Notes: generated by a model from the sequence alone, not told the origin. A DNA stretch of 58,217 bases from Candidatus Hermodarchaeota archaeon (GCA_016839365.1 JAEOUH010000063.1:1-58217), one strand, 5' to 3'; positions 23,013 through 31,693 are shown, counted from the stretch's first letter. Made by a program: numbers and translations.

Positions 23013-24203
23013 ATGGGAGAAAAACTCCGATACGAAAATGAACACGCCCTCAAATTGGGACACGTTAAAGGCGATTTGGAACTCAAAAACTGCCGACAGG
23101 TCCTTCCCGAGAAAGGTGATACTATAGTCGTTGATGGGCGCATCTCTATACGCGGTGATGTGATATTCGAGGGCTCCTTACAAGCCGAGTATCTAGAAAT
23201 TCATGGTGATAACACCTCAGAAATTCATGGCGACCTCCTTGTAGCCCGGGCAGTGAATGTACGACGAGGTCAATTAGCAATTACAGGATCTGCAACAGCA
23301 AATCGCTTCGAAATAAACGCTGCCTTAAGCGTCGGTAAAGACTTACAGGCCACAAAAGTTTCGATTGGTGGTGCCCTCAAAGTTGGAGGAAACGCCACTG
23401 TTGAAGAGATCAAAGTGGGAGGGGCGGTCAAAATTGAAGGGAAAATCGATTCGAAGTCGTTGGAAGTTGGTGGCGCAGCCAAATGCAATACAGGGATAAT
23501 CGGCAAGGTTGATGTTGGTGGTTCTTTCAAAGCAGATGGTGCTATTGAAATTGGTTCGATTGATGTTGGGGGCGCTGTCGTTGTTGGACCTAGCTCTAAG
23601 GTGATTCGAATCGATGTTGGCGGCAGCTTCAAGAGTGAAGGAGAAGTGACCTTTGAGGATTTGGATGTCGGTGGAGCTGCGACATTTGGTGGGGATGCAA
23701 TCGGAAAATCCATTGATGTTGGGGGCGCTGTCACTGGCCAAGGCTCCATCACCTTAGCAGAAAAGCTGGATGTTGGAGGTTCAGTGGTCGTTACAAAGAA
23801 TCTAACCGTTGCTGAAGAAATTGATGTTGGCGGGTCCTTGCGAGCAGGTGGCAAGATTGAATCTCCGCGAATCGATATTGGTGGGTCTATTCATGGAACT
23901 CACATCATCGCTCAGGAATTCCGGATTGGTCGACGGGGTGAAGTCTCTGGCTTTGTTGAGGCAACTGACATCACGGTCGAAGAAAATGCTCGGGGTGCTT
24001 CCTTCTATGGTGATTCCATCCGTGTGGAAGAGCGGGCTCGAGTAAAGAACCTCTATGGGCGTCAAATCTACATTGAACGCGATGTCAGAGTTGAAGGTGA
24101 AGTCCTCTTCACAGAGGGATTGGAAACTGAACCTGGGATCCATTTCAGCAACGAGCCAGAGCAGGTTCAGAAGCTTCCCCGACCAGAAGACTTAATCAAA
24201 TAG
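23013..24203 (+). CDS. Bactofilin-like beta-solenoid protein with eleven VGG repeats
   Basis: A 396-residue cytosolic protein. After an N-terminal beta region (DLELKNCRQVLPEKGDTIVVDGRI split by loops), residues 116-300 hold eleven repeats of 16-18 residues, each with an [IVL]-[DEK]-[VI]-GG-[AS] core, as expected for one rung of a beta-solenoid. Bactofilins and polymer-forming proteins share this fold and form filaments; the repeat count here is unusually high and regular. The C-terminus has a second set of charged strands and a proline-containing tail. ATG 23013 has GGAG about 10 bases upstream. A strong hairpin terminator follows. Confidence 0.82.
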   Translation: MGEKLRYENEHALKLGHVKGDLELKNCRQVLPEKGDTIVVDGRISIRGDVIFEGSLQAEYLEIHGDNTSEIHGDLLVARAVNVRRGQLAITGSATANRFEINAALSVGKDLQATKVSIGGALKVGGNATVEEIKVGGAVKIEGKIDSKSLEVGGAAKCNTGIIGKVDVGGSFKADGAIEIGSIDVGGAVVVGPSSKVIRIDVGGSFKSEGEVTFEDLDVGGAATFGGDAIGKSIDVGGAVTGQGSITLAEKLDVGGSVVVTKNLTVAEEIDVGGSLRAGGKIESPRIDIGGSIHGTHIIAQEFRIGRRGEVSGFVEATDITVEENARGASFYGDSIRVEERARVKNLYGRQIYIERDVRVEGEVLFTEGLETEPGIHFSNEPEQVQKLPRPEDLIK

Positions 24204-24221
24204 CTATAGCCTACAGCAGTC

Positions 24222-24273
24222 GGGTTCGAGAGCACGTTTGTGCCTCTCGAACCCATTATTTCTTGTTTTTCGT
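24222..24273 (+). terminator. Hairpin terminator after the beta-solenoid gene
   Basis: GGGTTCGAGAG (24222-24232) pairs perfectly with CTCTCGAACCC (24244-24254), with a further CAC/GTG pairing inside the loop, followed by a T-rich tract. It resembles a bacterial intrinsic terminator and is much stronger than other 3' ends in the window. Confidence 0.7.
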
Positions 24274-24348
24274 TTCAAAGGAGCATATAAGCACCAGAAA
24301 GGGATAGTTAATATTCAATCGACCTGTGCTTCGATGGTGCTCCATATC

Positions 24349-25371
24349 ATGGCTGACGGGAACCCTTTGACTAGGGGTAAGATACAACTGAGTGGCGAAT
24401 TCGAAATTATACCACTTGCAGCCGAAAGTCTTGGGGTTCGGAGCCTTGCCACCCAAGTGCAGACTGCAGATGTATCCATTCTCATCGACCCCAATGTTGC
24501 CTTAGGGTTCCGAGATAACTATCATCCACACCCCACCGAATATCTTGTTCTTGAAAAGCTACGCACGCAAATCCTTCAGGTAGCAAAGGTTGTAGATCTG
24601 ATTGTAGTGTCCCATTTCCATCACGACCATTTCATGCCTTTTTTCCGAAATTATGCCTACTTTTGGTCAAACTCCGATGACGCTGAAACGTTGTATGGTC
24701 ACAAGAAGGTCTGGTGTAAAGATATCCGGTCCCAGATTAACTACTCCCAACAAGGACGAGGGTACAATTTCATTCGACGTGCTCGCAAAGTAACTGAAGA
24801 AGTTGTGTACGCCGATGGCAAGGCGATGAAACTTGGCAACACGCTCGTTCGCTTCTCCCCCTCTGTACCCCACGGTGAAAGAGGAACTCACCTTGGATGG
24901 GTCATCATGACCTCCATTCGGTGTGGCGGGTTTTCCATGGTGCACGCCTCTGATGTACAAGGACCAATGCTCAAAGAGACAGCCGATTGGATTTTACATC
25001 AAAAACCTGATGTTGTGATTCTGGGTGGGCCACCCACCTATCTTTCTCCAGACCGCGTAAATCCAGAAGTTATTGCATCAGCCGCAACGAATCTTCGCAG
25101 CCTTTCTGAACAAATTCCCCTGATAATTGTGGACCATCATCTCTTACGGGATAAGGAATGGGATAGGTGGTTAGGACCTATCCAACAGCATGCCCGCAAA
25201 CACGGAAATCAGGCGATGACTGTTGCCGAAGTGTTGGGGCAGCCCTATAATCAACTCGAAGCGAAACGAGAATCACTATACGAACGCCATCCTCCCAGTG
25301 ACACCTATGAGGTATGGGTCAAAGACATCAAGAAATCTCGAACCCGGCTTCGCCCCCCACTCGATGTCTAG
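24349..25371 (+). CDS. Metallo-beta-lactamase-fold hydrolase (UPF0282-like)
   Basis: About 340 residues. The metal-binding motif SHFHHDHF is near residue 89, a second histidine in VPHGE near 173, an aspartate in HASDVQGP near 204 and a terminal DHHLLRD near 264, in the order of the archaeal UPF0282 family. Activity unknown. ATG 24349 is chosen by GGTG about 10 bases upstream. Its stop codon overlaps the stop of bshB on the opposite strand within a CTAG tetramer, so the two genes are tightly packed convergent neighbours. Confidence 0.8.
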   Translation: MADGNPLTRGKIQLSGEFEIIPLAAESLGVRSLATQVQTADVSILIDPNVALGFRDNYHPHPTEYLVLEKLRTQILQVAKVVDLIVVSHFHHDHFMPFFRNYAYFWSNSDDAETLYGHKKVWCKDIRSQINYSQQGRGYNFIRRARKVTEEVVYADGKAMKLGNTLVRFSPSVPHGERGTHLGWVIMTSIRCGGFSMVHASDVQGPMLKETADWILHQKPDVVILGGPPTYLSPDRVNPEVIASAATNLRSLSEQIPLIIVDHHLLRDKEWDRWLGPIQQHARKHGNQAMTVAEVLGQPYNQLEAKRESLYERHPPSDTYEVWVKDIKKSRTRLRPPLDV

Positions 25372-26051
25372 CGATCTTCGAAGATTGTTTTTACCGTGGG
25401 GGAGGGCTTGTAAAAGGGACCATGCACGGGCAAAAGCACTTCCTGAAATGCTTCTGCATATTCACATCCGCCTTGTAGTCCACGCAGCTTGGCTTTTTGG
25501 AGATTAAACGATTGGTAGTAATCATTCGTCTTCTCCATCTGACTCTGGTACTCCGCGATTGCCTGGCGTTTCTTGTCAATACTCTCAGAAATATCAACCA
25601 AAACTGTGGGTTTGGCTAGAAGGTTGTTAATCTCCATTATATACAAACGCTGGGGTCGCCAGGCTTTCTCCTGATATTGGGTTGAGTGGCCAGCCCATTC
25701 AGCTGCCCGAAGAAATGCCTTATGGACAACTTGGTGGTCCGGGTGGTAGTCTATATCACCGTGAGAGATTATCACCTGTGGTTGGATCTTTTGAATGATC
25801 GGAATGAGGGTATTCGTCACCTCAAAAACTCGAAGGTTCAAATCTTCCTCCTTCATGGCAATACTTTTCGCCCCAAGTACTTTACAGGCTGCAGTCAATT
25901 CCTTTTGACGGCTAGTTGATCCTGTTAGGCAGCATACCGTCACCTCAGAACCGCGGGCGATTTCAAGGGCTATAGTTCCACCACACCCAAATGTTTCATC
26001 ATCAGGATGCGCCCCAATAACCAATAGCCGCCTGGGCAATGATTTCGGCAT
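25368..26051 (-). CDS. bshB: PIG-L family deacetylase, probable BshB
   Basis: BshB removes the acetyl group from GlcNAc-malate to give GlcN-malate in bacillithiol synthesis. The 227-residue protein has the zinc motif AHPDDETFGCGG near residue 14 and HPDH near 122, and the C-terminal signatures DISESIDKKR, AEYQSQ and EYAEAF that are typical of the BshB subgroup of PIG-L enzymes. It is divergent from and slightly overlaps the upstream region of bshA, which makes the pathway assignment more secure than family membership alone. Confidence 0.85.
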   Translation of the reverse strand: MPKSLPRRLLVIGAHPDDETFGCGGTIALEIARGSEVTVCCLTGSTSRQKELTAACKVLGAKSIAMKEEDLNLRVFEVTNTLIPIIQKIQPQVIISHGDIDYHPDHQVVHKAFLRAAEWAGHSTQYQEKAWRPQRLYIMEINNLLAKPTVLVDISESIDKKRQAIAEYQSQMEKTNDYYQSFNLQKAKLRGLQGGCEYAEAFQEVLLPVHGPFYKPSPTVKTIFEDR

Positions 26052-26167
26052 ACATACTTGTACACCAGTTTTCCACCAAAAGGTTTACGAAAATCAATAA
26101 TTCAAACGTTCTTTTCTGGCAAGGCAACACATATGAGCACGAAAGAGAGCATGCCACAGGAAAGACA

Positions 26168-27274
26168 ATGCGAATCGGTATGACAGTCTATCCTGGGGTC
26201 GGAGGCAGTGGATTGCTTGGGACTCGCCTCGGCGTTGAACTCGCTAAACATGGTCACGAGGTTCGATTCATAACCTACGAAGTACCCTTTGAGTTACAAG
26301 AGGGACGTTATAAGAATGTGAAAGTTGATCTTGTCGATGTGTTAGAATATCCATTATTTCGTTACCCTCCTTACACGGTAGCCCTTGCTTCACGCATGGC
26401 ACAAGTTGTTCGGAAACACCATCTTGACCTAATACACGTTCATTACGCAATTCCTCATGCAGTATCAGCTTTTATTGCTCAGCAAATGACTGGCGTTCCT
26501 TATGTAGTGACTTTGCATGGGAGTGATGTGCACACTTTGGGTGCTGATCCAGCCTATCAGCCCTCTACGCGGTTTGCTGTTGAAGCCGCGAATGCAGTCA
26601 CGTGTGTGACAAAACACATCTGTCAAACTGCCGAAGAAAGCCTAGGAATTCGATGCTCCATCGAACCCATCACGAACTTTACAGATCCCACCCTCTTTAA
26701 GCCTGATGCCTGCGAATTCGCGTTCGGCGAAGGGAAACGGCAGTTGCTGCATGTATCGAACTTCCGCCCAGTGAAACGGGTTGGTGATTTAGTTACTGCT
26801 TTTGCACAGATTGCGGAGAAGGTCCCTGATGTGGATCTGCTGCTTATAGGTGATGGGCCCACACGCCCTGAGGTAGACCGGCTTATCCGAAAATATGAAC
26901 TTAATAGTCGCATTAAATGCCCTGGCTTCAAACGCGATGTGTATCAATATCTTCGTTGCGCTCACGCTTTTGGCTTGAGTTCAGAATTGGAAGGTGCTCC
27001 ACTTTCCCTGCTTGAAGCAATGAGTTGTGGGCTTCCCGTGGTTGCGACATCGGTCGGAGGAATTCCTGAGATTGTTCAGGATGGAATAAATGGTCTCTTA
27101 GTGCCTTTTGGTGATATTGATGCTCTTGCCGATAAACTCTATGCGGTTCTTACCGATTCCAAGCTAGCAGGAGACTTAGGTCGATCAGCTCGTCAAACGA
27201 TTCTCAAAAATCATACTGCTGAAAAAGTTATACCCCAGTATGAAGCCATCTACGAGAAAGTACTCCAAGGCTGA
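26168..27274 (+). CDS. bshA: Glycosyltransferase BshA-like (GlcNAc-malate synthase)
   Basis: BshA joins UDP-GlcNAc and L-malate, the first step of bacillithiol synthesis. The 368-residue GT4 enzyme has the BshA opening MRIGMTVYPGVGGSGLLGT, the PLFRYPPYTVALASRM segment near 65, HVHYAIPHA near 93, LHGSDVHTLG near 120, SNFRPVKR near 199, and the GT4 ExxxxxxxE site (EGAPLSLLE) near 282. These segments distinguish BshA from general GT4 enzymes. ATG 26168 has AGGA upstream; the longer frame runs into the divergent bshB start and is not needed. Confidence 0.9.
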   Translation: MRIGMTVYPGVGGSGLLGTRLGVELAKHGHEVRFITYEVPFELQEGRYKNVKVDLVDVLEYPLFRYPPYTVALASRMAQVVRKHHLDLIHVHYAIPHAVSAFIAQQMTGVPYVVTLHGSDVHTLGADPAYQPSTRFAVEAANAVTCVTKHICQTAEESLGIRCSIEPITNFTDPTLFKPDACEFAFGEGKRQLLHVSNFRPVKRVGDLVTAFAQIAEKVPDVDLLLIGDGPTRPEVDRLIRKYELNSRIKCPGFKRDVYQYLRCAHAFGLSSELEGAPLSLLEAMSCGLPVVATSVGGIPEIVQDGINGLLVPFGDIDALADKLYAVLTDSKLAGDLGRSARQTILKNHTAEKVIPQYEAIYEKVLQG

Positions 27275-27284
27275 TGGGTTAAAA

Positions 27285-27797
27285 TTATTCCGTTTTTCCA
27301 AACTGTTCCCAGGAAACGATCTCTTTAAGAGAAAGCCGCGTACTTCGCCTTTTTTGGTCCGGGTATCCGAGGGAAATGGAACAGATAACAGTATAAGATT
27401 CTGGTATGCCTAGAATCTCTTTGAAGTCGTCCTCAAAGGAAGCACCGCGAACTCCCATCCAACACGTCCCTAATCCTAACCAATGAGAGGTGAGAAGGAT
27501 GTTTTGTACAGCCTGATGGGGATCACATAAATAATATTTAGGATGAGCTTCTGGGTTTCCCAGAACAACGATAACCACAGGTGATTGTTTCATGAATCGT
27601 CCGTGGGGATGTAGTTGCCCTAATCGAGTTCGCGTCACCGGATCTTGAACTACGATAAAGTGCCATGGTTGTTTGTTTGAAGCCGATGGTGCCCATTGTG
27701 CGGCTTCGAGAATTGTATCGATTTTTTCCCTTTCGACCTTTCGAGGTAGATATTGACGAATGCTTCGTCGGTTTTTAATAATATCAACAAGATCCAT
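27285..27797 (-). CDS. Nitroreductase family FMN oxidoreductase
   Basis: A 170-residue compact nitroreductase: NRRSIRQYLPRKVER and APSASNKQPWHF supply FMN contacts, and the C-terminal SLGYPDQ is the usual closing motif. A GGAG ribosome-binding site precedes the ATG. It begins 52 bases downstream of bshC on the same strand and is probably co-transcribed with it. Whether it acts on a thiol-derived substrate or simply shares the operon cannot be decided. Confidence 0.87.
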   Translation of the reverse strand: MDLVDIIKNRRSIRQYLPRKVEREKIDTILEAAQWAPSASNKQPWHFIVVQDPVTRTRLGQLHPHGRFMKQSPVVIVVLGNPEAHPKYYLCDPHQAVQNILLTSHWLGLGTCWMGVRGASFEDDFKEILGIPESYTVICSISLGYPDQKRRSTRLSLKEIVSWEQFGKTE

Positions 27798-27849
27798 GGT
27801 TGTTCTCCTAAAGCAGCAGCTGAGACCCCTGAAATAGTCTTACCATGCA

Positions 27850-29619
27850 CTATAATGGTCGATTCTCCTCTTCTAGAAAGAATGTTGCGGATGATGGTGT
27901 AAATGGCTGATAATGAGAAACAAGTCGCGTGAAATGGTGCTCAGGACCTATTGACATGGCTGCATCAATCCAGATATAGCTGACTTCTTGACCGAAGCGT
28001 TCAGTAGAGAAGCGACCGAACATTTGAGATAAGTAGGTTTGGAGCACTTGTCGGCGTCGGGTAAGGATTCCAATCTGTGTTTGGATCTTCTTCCGATTCA
28101 AAGTTTTTGTTTCTTCGCGTTGACGGGTAATGAGGGTATTTCTTTCCTTTTCGATTTGAGATTCAGCTTTCACAAGGTTCTCAAAAGTTTCGGTAATATG
28201 CTCTTCACTCGCAGCGAAAAGCGACTGAATAACACCCATGTTCTCTTCCCGGTACCCGGTCTGGATGGCGGACTTGAAGCATTGAAGTTCCTCATGGCTA
28301 AGAGGATTCAGTCCTTCACGTACAAGGCGTTTAGCAGTTCGGGATACCCAGGGGTTTTCATAGTATAAGCGGGTGTAACGATAGAAAATCGGCACGATGC
28401 TGTTGGCTGCTCTAAGGGCTGGAGCAACTTGAGCATGGTAGCTGGTCTCACCTGCTCCACCAACATGGAGGATGACAGGCGTGTAGCTTTGAACAAGAAA
28501 TGCTCGTGAGTCGACTCGTGGTGAAAGAAATTGTTCCCATTCGGTAAGATCGGGAGCATTCGCCTTCGTTTCAATCGTGTGCTTCGTTTTACATTTCGGA
28601 CAAGTCGCAGAGAGGGTCGTGTGACCTAATGATGGCTCTGCGGTTATTATCGGATCAAGGCGTGTTCGATGACAATCTTTTGTGGGGCATTCAAGATGGA
28701 AAGGAACATAATCATCCGCTCGTCGACCTATACCCGGTTCATATCCTAGTTGTTCTAAATTGGTCGCACTTTCATTAAGTGCATGGATTAGGGTTTGTCG
28801 ATTTGGTTCCGCAAGCAGAAATTCGAATGCAGGCAACATTAATTCTCGAATCGCTGGATTAGAAAAAACTTGGAAAAGAATCCCAGCATCACGGGCCATA
28901 TTCACAATCCGTAGCCAAAGATATGTGGTCCAATCTGAGATTGTAGTTGCTTGGGCATGAGTTGTTTCCAAGATTTTTCGAAGATCATCGGCACGTTGTT
29001 CATAGAGGTTCTGATTCTTCTTCGCGGACCCAGCTACTAATTCATGATATGTTGCTGATATTTTTTCATTGACCTGTTTCAACCAATCCCTCGATGGCTT
29101 TGGTATAACGTGCATTGGCGACATCCGATATGCTGCAGGAACTGGCAACGAAAAAGTCAAGCCACGGGGTCCCGGACTTGGTAGATGAACGACGGTTAAT
29201 TCTTTCTGTTCATGATCATGATCACCAACAAACATTACAGGCGTCGCTCGTTGAAGTGCAGCAATTTTTGTAATAGCCGCCATTTTGTTTATCACAAACC
29301 CCGGTCCTCCTAGGAGGGCAGGCTGGTGTCCCGCTTCAATGACGGCTCCCTGCTCCTCAAGCTTTGCTAGATTCTCCTTTGTCTGTGGCGTGACCATCCC
29401 GAATTGTTGGTGGATGGCCTTTATACTCTGGCATAATTTCTTCAGACGCTCCTGGGAGTACAAGGGTTGGTATTTAGAGTACTTGCCAATTATGGGCGTA
29501 CTCAGGCTCATGGCTTCCTTGATATGGTGTGGAATAGGTCCCCAAAATTGAACCGCTGCATCGTTTCCATCAAATATGTAATCGGCGAAGAATTTACTGG
29601 ATGAGGGCTTTGGAGTCAC
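27850..29619 (-). CDS. bshC: BshC-like cysteine ligase with zinc-ribbon insertion
   Basis: BshC adds cysteine to GlcN-malate, the last step of bacillithiol synthesis. The layout matches Bacillus BshC throughout: AGHQPALLGGPGF (for GQQAGLLTGP) near 97, PVMFVGDHDHE near 126, NPAIRE, LGYEPG, LVQSYTPVILHVGGAGE near 380, a YYENP segment, a coiled-coil arm and the terminal YLSQMFGRFS domain. A four-cysteine zinc ribbon (CPTKDC and CPKC) is inserted at about 310-345 and makes it longer (589) than usual. GTG 29619 is fixed by AGGAGG 9 bases upstream and overlaps the preceding gene by 26 bases. Confidence 0.87.
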   Translation of the reverse strand: MTPKPSSSKFFADYIFDGNDAAVQFWGPIPHHIKEAMSLSTPIIGKYSKYQPLYSQERLKKLCQSIKAIHQQFGMVTPQTKENLAKLEEQGAVIEAGHQPALLGGPGFVINKMAAITKIAALQRATPVMFVGDHDHEQKELTVVHLPSPGPRGLTFSLPVPAAYRMSPMHVIPKPSRDWLKQVNEKISATYHELVAGSAKKNQNLYEQRADDLRKILETTHAQATTISDWTTYLWLRIVNMARDAGILFQVFSNPAIRELMLPAFEFLLAEPNRQTLIHALNESATNLEQLGYEPGIGRRADDYVPFHLECPTKDCHRTRLDPIITAEPSLGHTTLSATCPKCKTKHTIETKANAPDLTEWEQFLSPRVDSRAFLVQSYTPVILHVGGAGETSYHAQVAPALRAANSIVPIFYRYTRLYYENPWVSRTAKRLVREGLNPLSHEELQCFKSAIQTGYREENMGVIQSLFAASEEHITETFENLVKAESQIEKERNTLITRQREETKTLNRKKIQTQIGILTRRRQVLQTYLSQMFGRFSTERFGQEVSYIWIDAAMSIGPEHHFTRLVSHYQPFTPSSATFFLEEENRPL

Positions 29620-30844
29620 GGTTTGGCTCCTCCTTGGTCGCCTGTCGAACGGCGAGTCCAACGAGAAAGGTTAGGAAGCCTAGTGTAAGAATGAGGGCAA
29701 TTAGTGTTGCCATATTGGTCGCTAGGTAATCGGCATCGATTATTGGGATGGAGCCAAGGGATGTCCATTCTTCCAATTCAATTCGATGAATTTCGTAGGT
29801 GAATAGGTTGGTTTCTTCAGCCCGTCTTTTTGCAATGTAATCACTGGATTCAATTTGCCACAAAGTGACAAATGGTAAAGTTGATGCAAATAGAGACTCT
29901 GTGTAGGCCTCGATGGGATTTGCTCCCTGTTCTAGAGAATACAAATCAAATGGTAACCACCCCCACGGTGGGATATACGCCATGACCCATCCATGACCCA
30001 CTGAATTATGATAATCAACATACCGGTAAGCATTGTCTTCCAATGATCCCCAAATGAAACCACTGGTTCGTGCTCCCTCTTGGAACCAATGCCCTGTCGT
30101 CAGATAGCTGGGAATGCCATAGATGCGTAGAAAGGTTATGAGGAGATTGGATTGGTCATCACAATCGCCAATCATACTAACAATAGTTTCTTCAGGGTAT
30201 TGGGGCTCAGTAACTCCAGTTGATCTGCTGATATTATCTTGAATCCATTGAATTGCCAAAAGAACTAGCGATAGAGCATCTTGGCGGGGATACGGTTGTT
30301 GGCTTGGAATCTGGTCAGCAATAAGCTGTGCAATTTCGATGAGGGTGGCATTTCCTGTTTTCCATAAGGATGTTCCCCGTGTATAAAGTGAGTAGTCCTC
30401 AGGTTCCATAAGCAATTGGATATCGTCGAGAGTGCCAGCCTGGGCAATACTGATGTGCGGAAGCGTTGGGCGCCGATTAACAACGGCAAAAAGCCATTCT
30501 TCATCCCAGCTCAAAATTTCTCCAGGTTGCACCCGCGAAGAAAGGTTCAAGGTCAGGCGTGGGTTCCCATCCGCATCGATATCAATATCTGTGATTTCAA
30601 CTGGTGACTCATTTAGTGTCATTCTAAAAGAGATCTGCTCGCAGGTCTGCCAGGTAGTATTGCCAATGTAATTCCAATAAGGGCCGATCGGCATTGATAC
30701 TTCTCCATTTACTTCGAGGGATCCTGAGAAATGTGTCCGCCAATAATGAATATAATTGAATGCTGATACGGGGGGTGGAAGAGACGCCATAGCTAATAAT
30801 AACAAGAGGATTACCGGTATTAGCCATAAACGAAACTTGTGCAT
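29594..30844 (-). CDS. Secreted transglutaminase-like protein with C-terminal membrane anchor
   Basis: A 416-residue protein with a signal peptide (about 1-28), an exported beta-rich region, a transglutaminase-like core and a C-terminal membrane helix (about 378-400) with a short basic tail. The catalytic triad is visible: cysteine in GDCDDQS near 223, histidine in GHGWVMAY near 276 and aspartate in WLPFDLYS near 290. Such anchored domains act as proteases or cross-linkers at the cell surface. It overlaps the bshC start by 26 bases, so the two are translationally coupled. Confidence 0.85.
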   Translation of the reverse strand: MHKFRLWLIPVILLLLLAMASLPPPVSAFNYIHYWRTHFSGSLEVNGEVSMPIGPYWNYIGNTTWQTCEQISFRMTLNESPVEITDIDIDADGNPRLTLNLSSRVQPGEILSWDEEWLFAVVNRRPTLPHISIAQAGTLDDIQLLMEPEDYSLYTRGTSLWKTGNATLIEIAQLIADQIPSQQPYPRQDALSLVLLAIQWIQDNISRSTGVTEPQYPEETIVSMIGDCDDQSNLLITFLRIYGIPSYLTTGHWFQEGARTSGFIWGSLEDNAYRYVDYHNSVGHGWVMAYIPPWGWLPFDLYSLEQGANPIEAYTESLFASTLPFVTLWQIESSDYIAKRRAEETNLFTYEIHRIELEEWTSLGSIPIIDADYLATNMATLIALILTLGFLTFLVGLAVRQATKEEPNRDSKALIQ

Positions 30845-31141
30845 AGTGACCAGCCGTGCCCCTAGTCCTATTAGCTGAAATCAAATGATATAAGCTCTCT
30901 CTTTTTGCTATGTTCAAAAAAGGCATTGCAAAGGCTCACCATTCGTGGGTTTTTTCTTTTGGTGCAGGGGGTATTACCACCTCTTTTAGGCAAGAAAGAT
31001 GAAAGGAATAGAAATACGATTATCATTTTGAGGGAAGCCAATCTGGATCCAAAGGTTTGCCCACTATTCCAGCGACGCCTTTCAATGAGAGGAGCCATAT
31101 GGTGACCCTTGAAATGAAACGGACTGGGCGAGGATATCAAA

Positions 31142-31627
31142 ATGAAGTTAGGCGAGGTAGCTCGACACGTTATTACATTTCTAAATGAACACTCTGACCA
31201 GGAATTCACCGCTAATACCCTCCTGATGCACCTAGGCTTGCCACTCCAAGAAAAACGACGGCTTTACGATGTTATTGAGGTTCTCAGTTGTGCTGGGCTT
31301 GTCTCTATTCGAAAAGAGGCCCGAAAACGGTACTTCAATTGGAAGCCATTACCGTCCCTAACGACCACCGAGACGATGGACATGGATATGACGCCAGATC
31401 CTCTATTTCAAGAGGCTGGTACAATTCTGCACCTTCTACTGCACTTGAATCCTGGTGCATTCCAAGAACTCAGTAATGACTCTGCAGTTAAAATGCTGGA
31501 GCGAGATGTTAAACGAACCATCTGGGGCGCTAATGCAGTCAGTGTTGTTAAAGTATCACTCCAAGATAAGGTGGGTCGGATTTTAAAAGAGACCTCAACT
31601 GGAGAGGCGCACGTAGCGGCATATTAG
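31142..31627 (+). CDS. E2F/DP-like winged-helix transcription factor
   Basis: The first 70 residues align with the E2F/DP DNA-binding domain: a first helix (EVARHVITFLNEH), a second (TANTLLMHLGL), the recognition helix KRRLYDVIEVLSCAGLV at 38-54, where E2F has KRRIYDITNVLEGIGLI, and a closing basic wing ending RYFNW, where E2F has IQW. The two arginines before Y-D contact DNA in E2F. The remaining 90 residues are helical and of unknown fold; there is no visible dimer coiled coil. A GAGG ribosome-binding site precedes the ATG. The gene faces a PDCD5-family gene. Confidence 0.72.
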   Translation: MKLGEVARHVITFLNEHSDQEFTANTLLMHLGLPLQEKRRLYDVIEVLSCAGLVSIRKEARKRYFNWKPLPSLTTTETMDMDMTPDPLFQEAGTILHLLLHLNPGAFQELSNDSAVKMLERDVKRTIWGANAVSVVKVSLQDKVGRILKETSTGEAHVAAY

Positions 31628-31693
31628 ATGCCTAATCCAGTTATCCCTAGTGGGAAAAAACGCCATCTAGATTGGAGTGGATAGACTCAGTAA

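Noticed and set aside
23270-24143. Long frames on the minus strand of the beta-solenoid gene
   Set aside because: They are shadows of the repeated VGG codons and encode only low-complexity serine/proline/threonine sequence.
24222-24254. GGTTCGA-like sequence suggesting a tRNA T arm
   Set aside because: The sequence is part of a simple inverted repeat and no tRNA acceptor or anticodon arm can be drawn around it.
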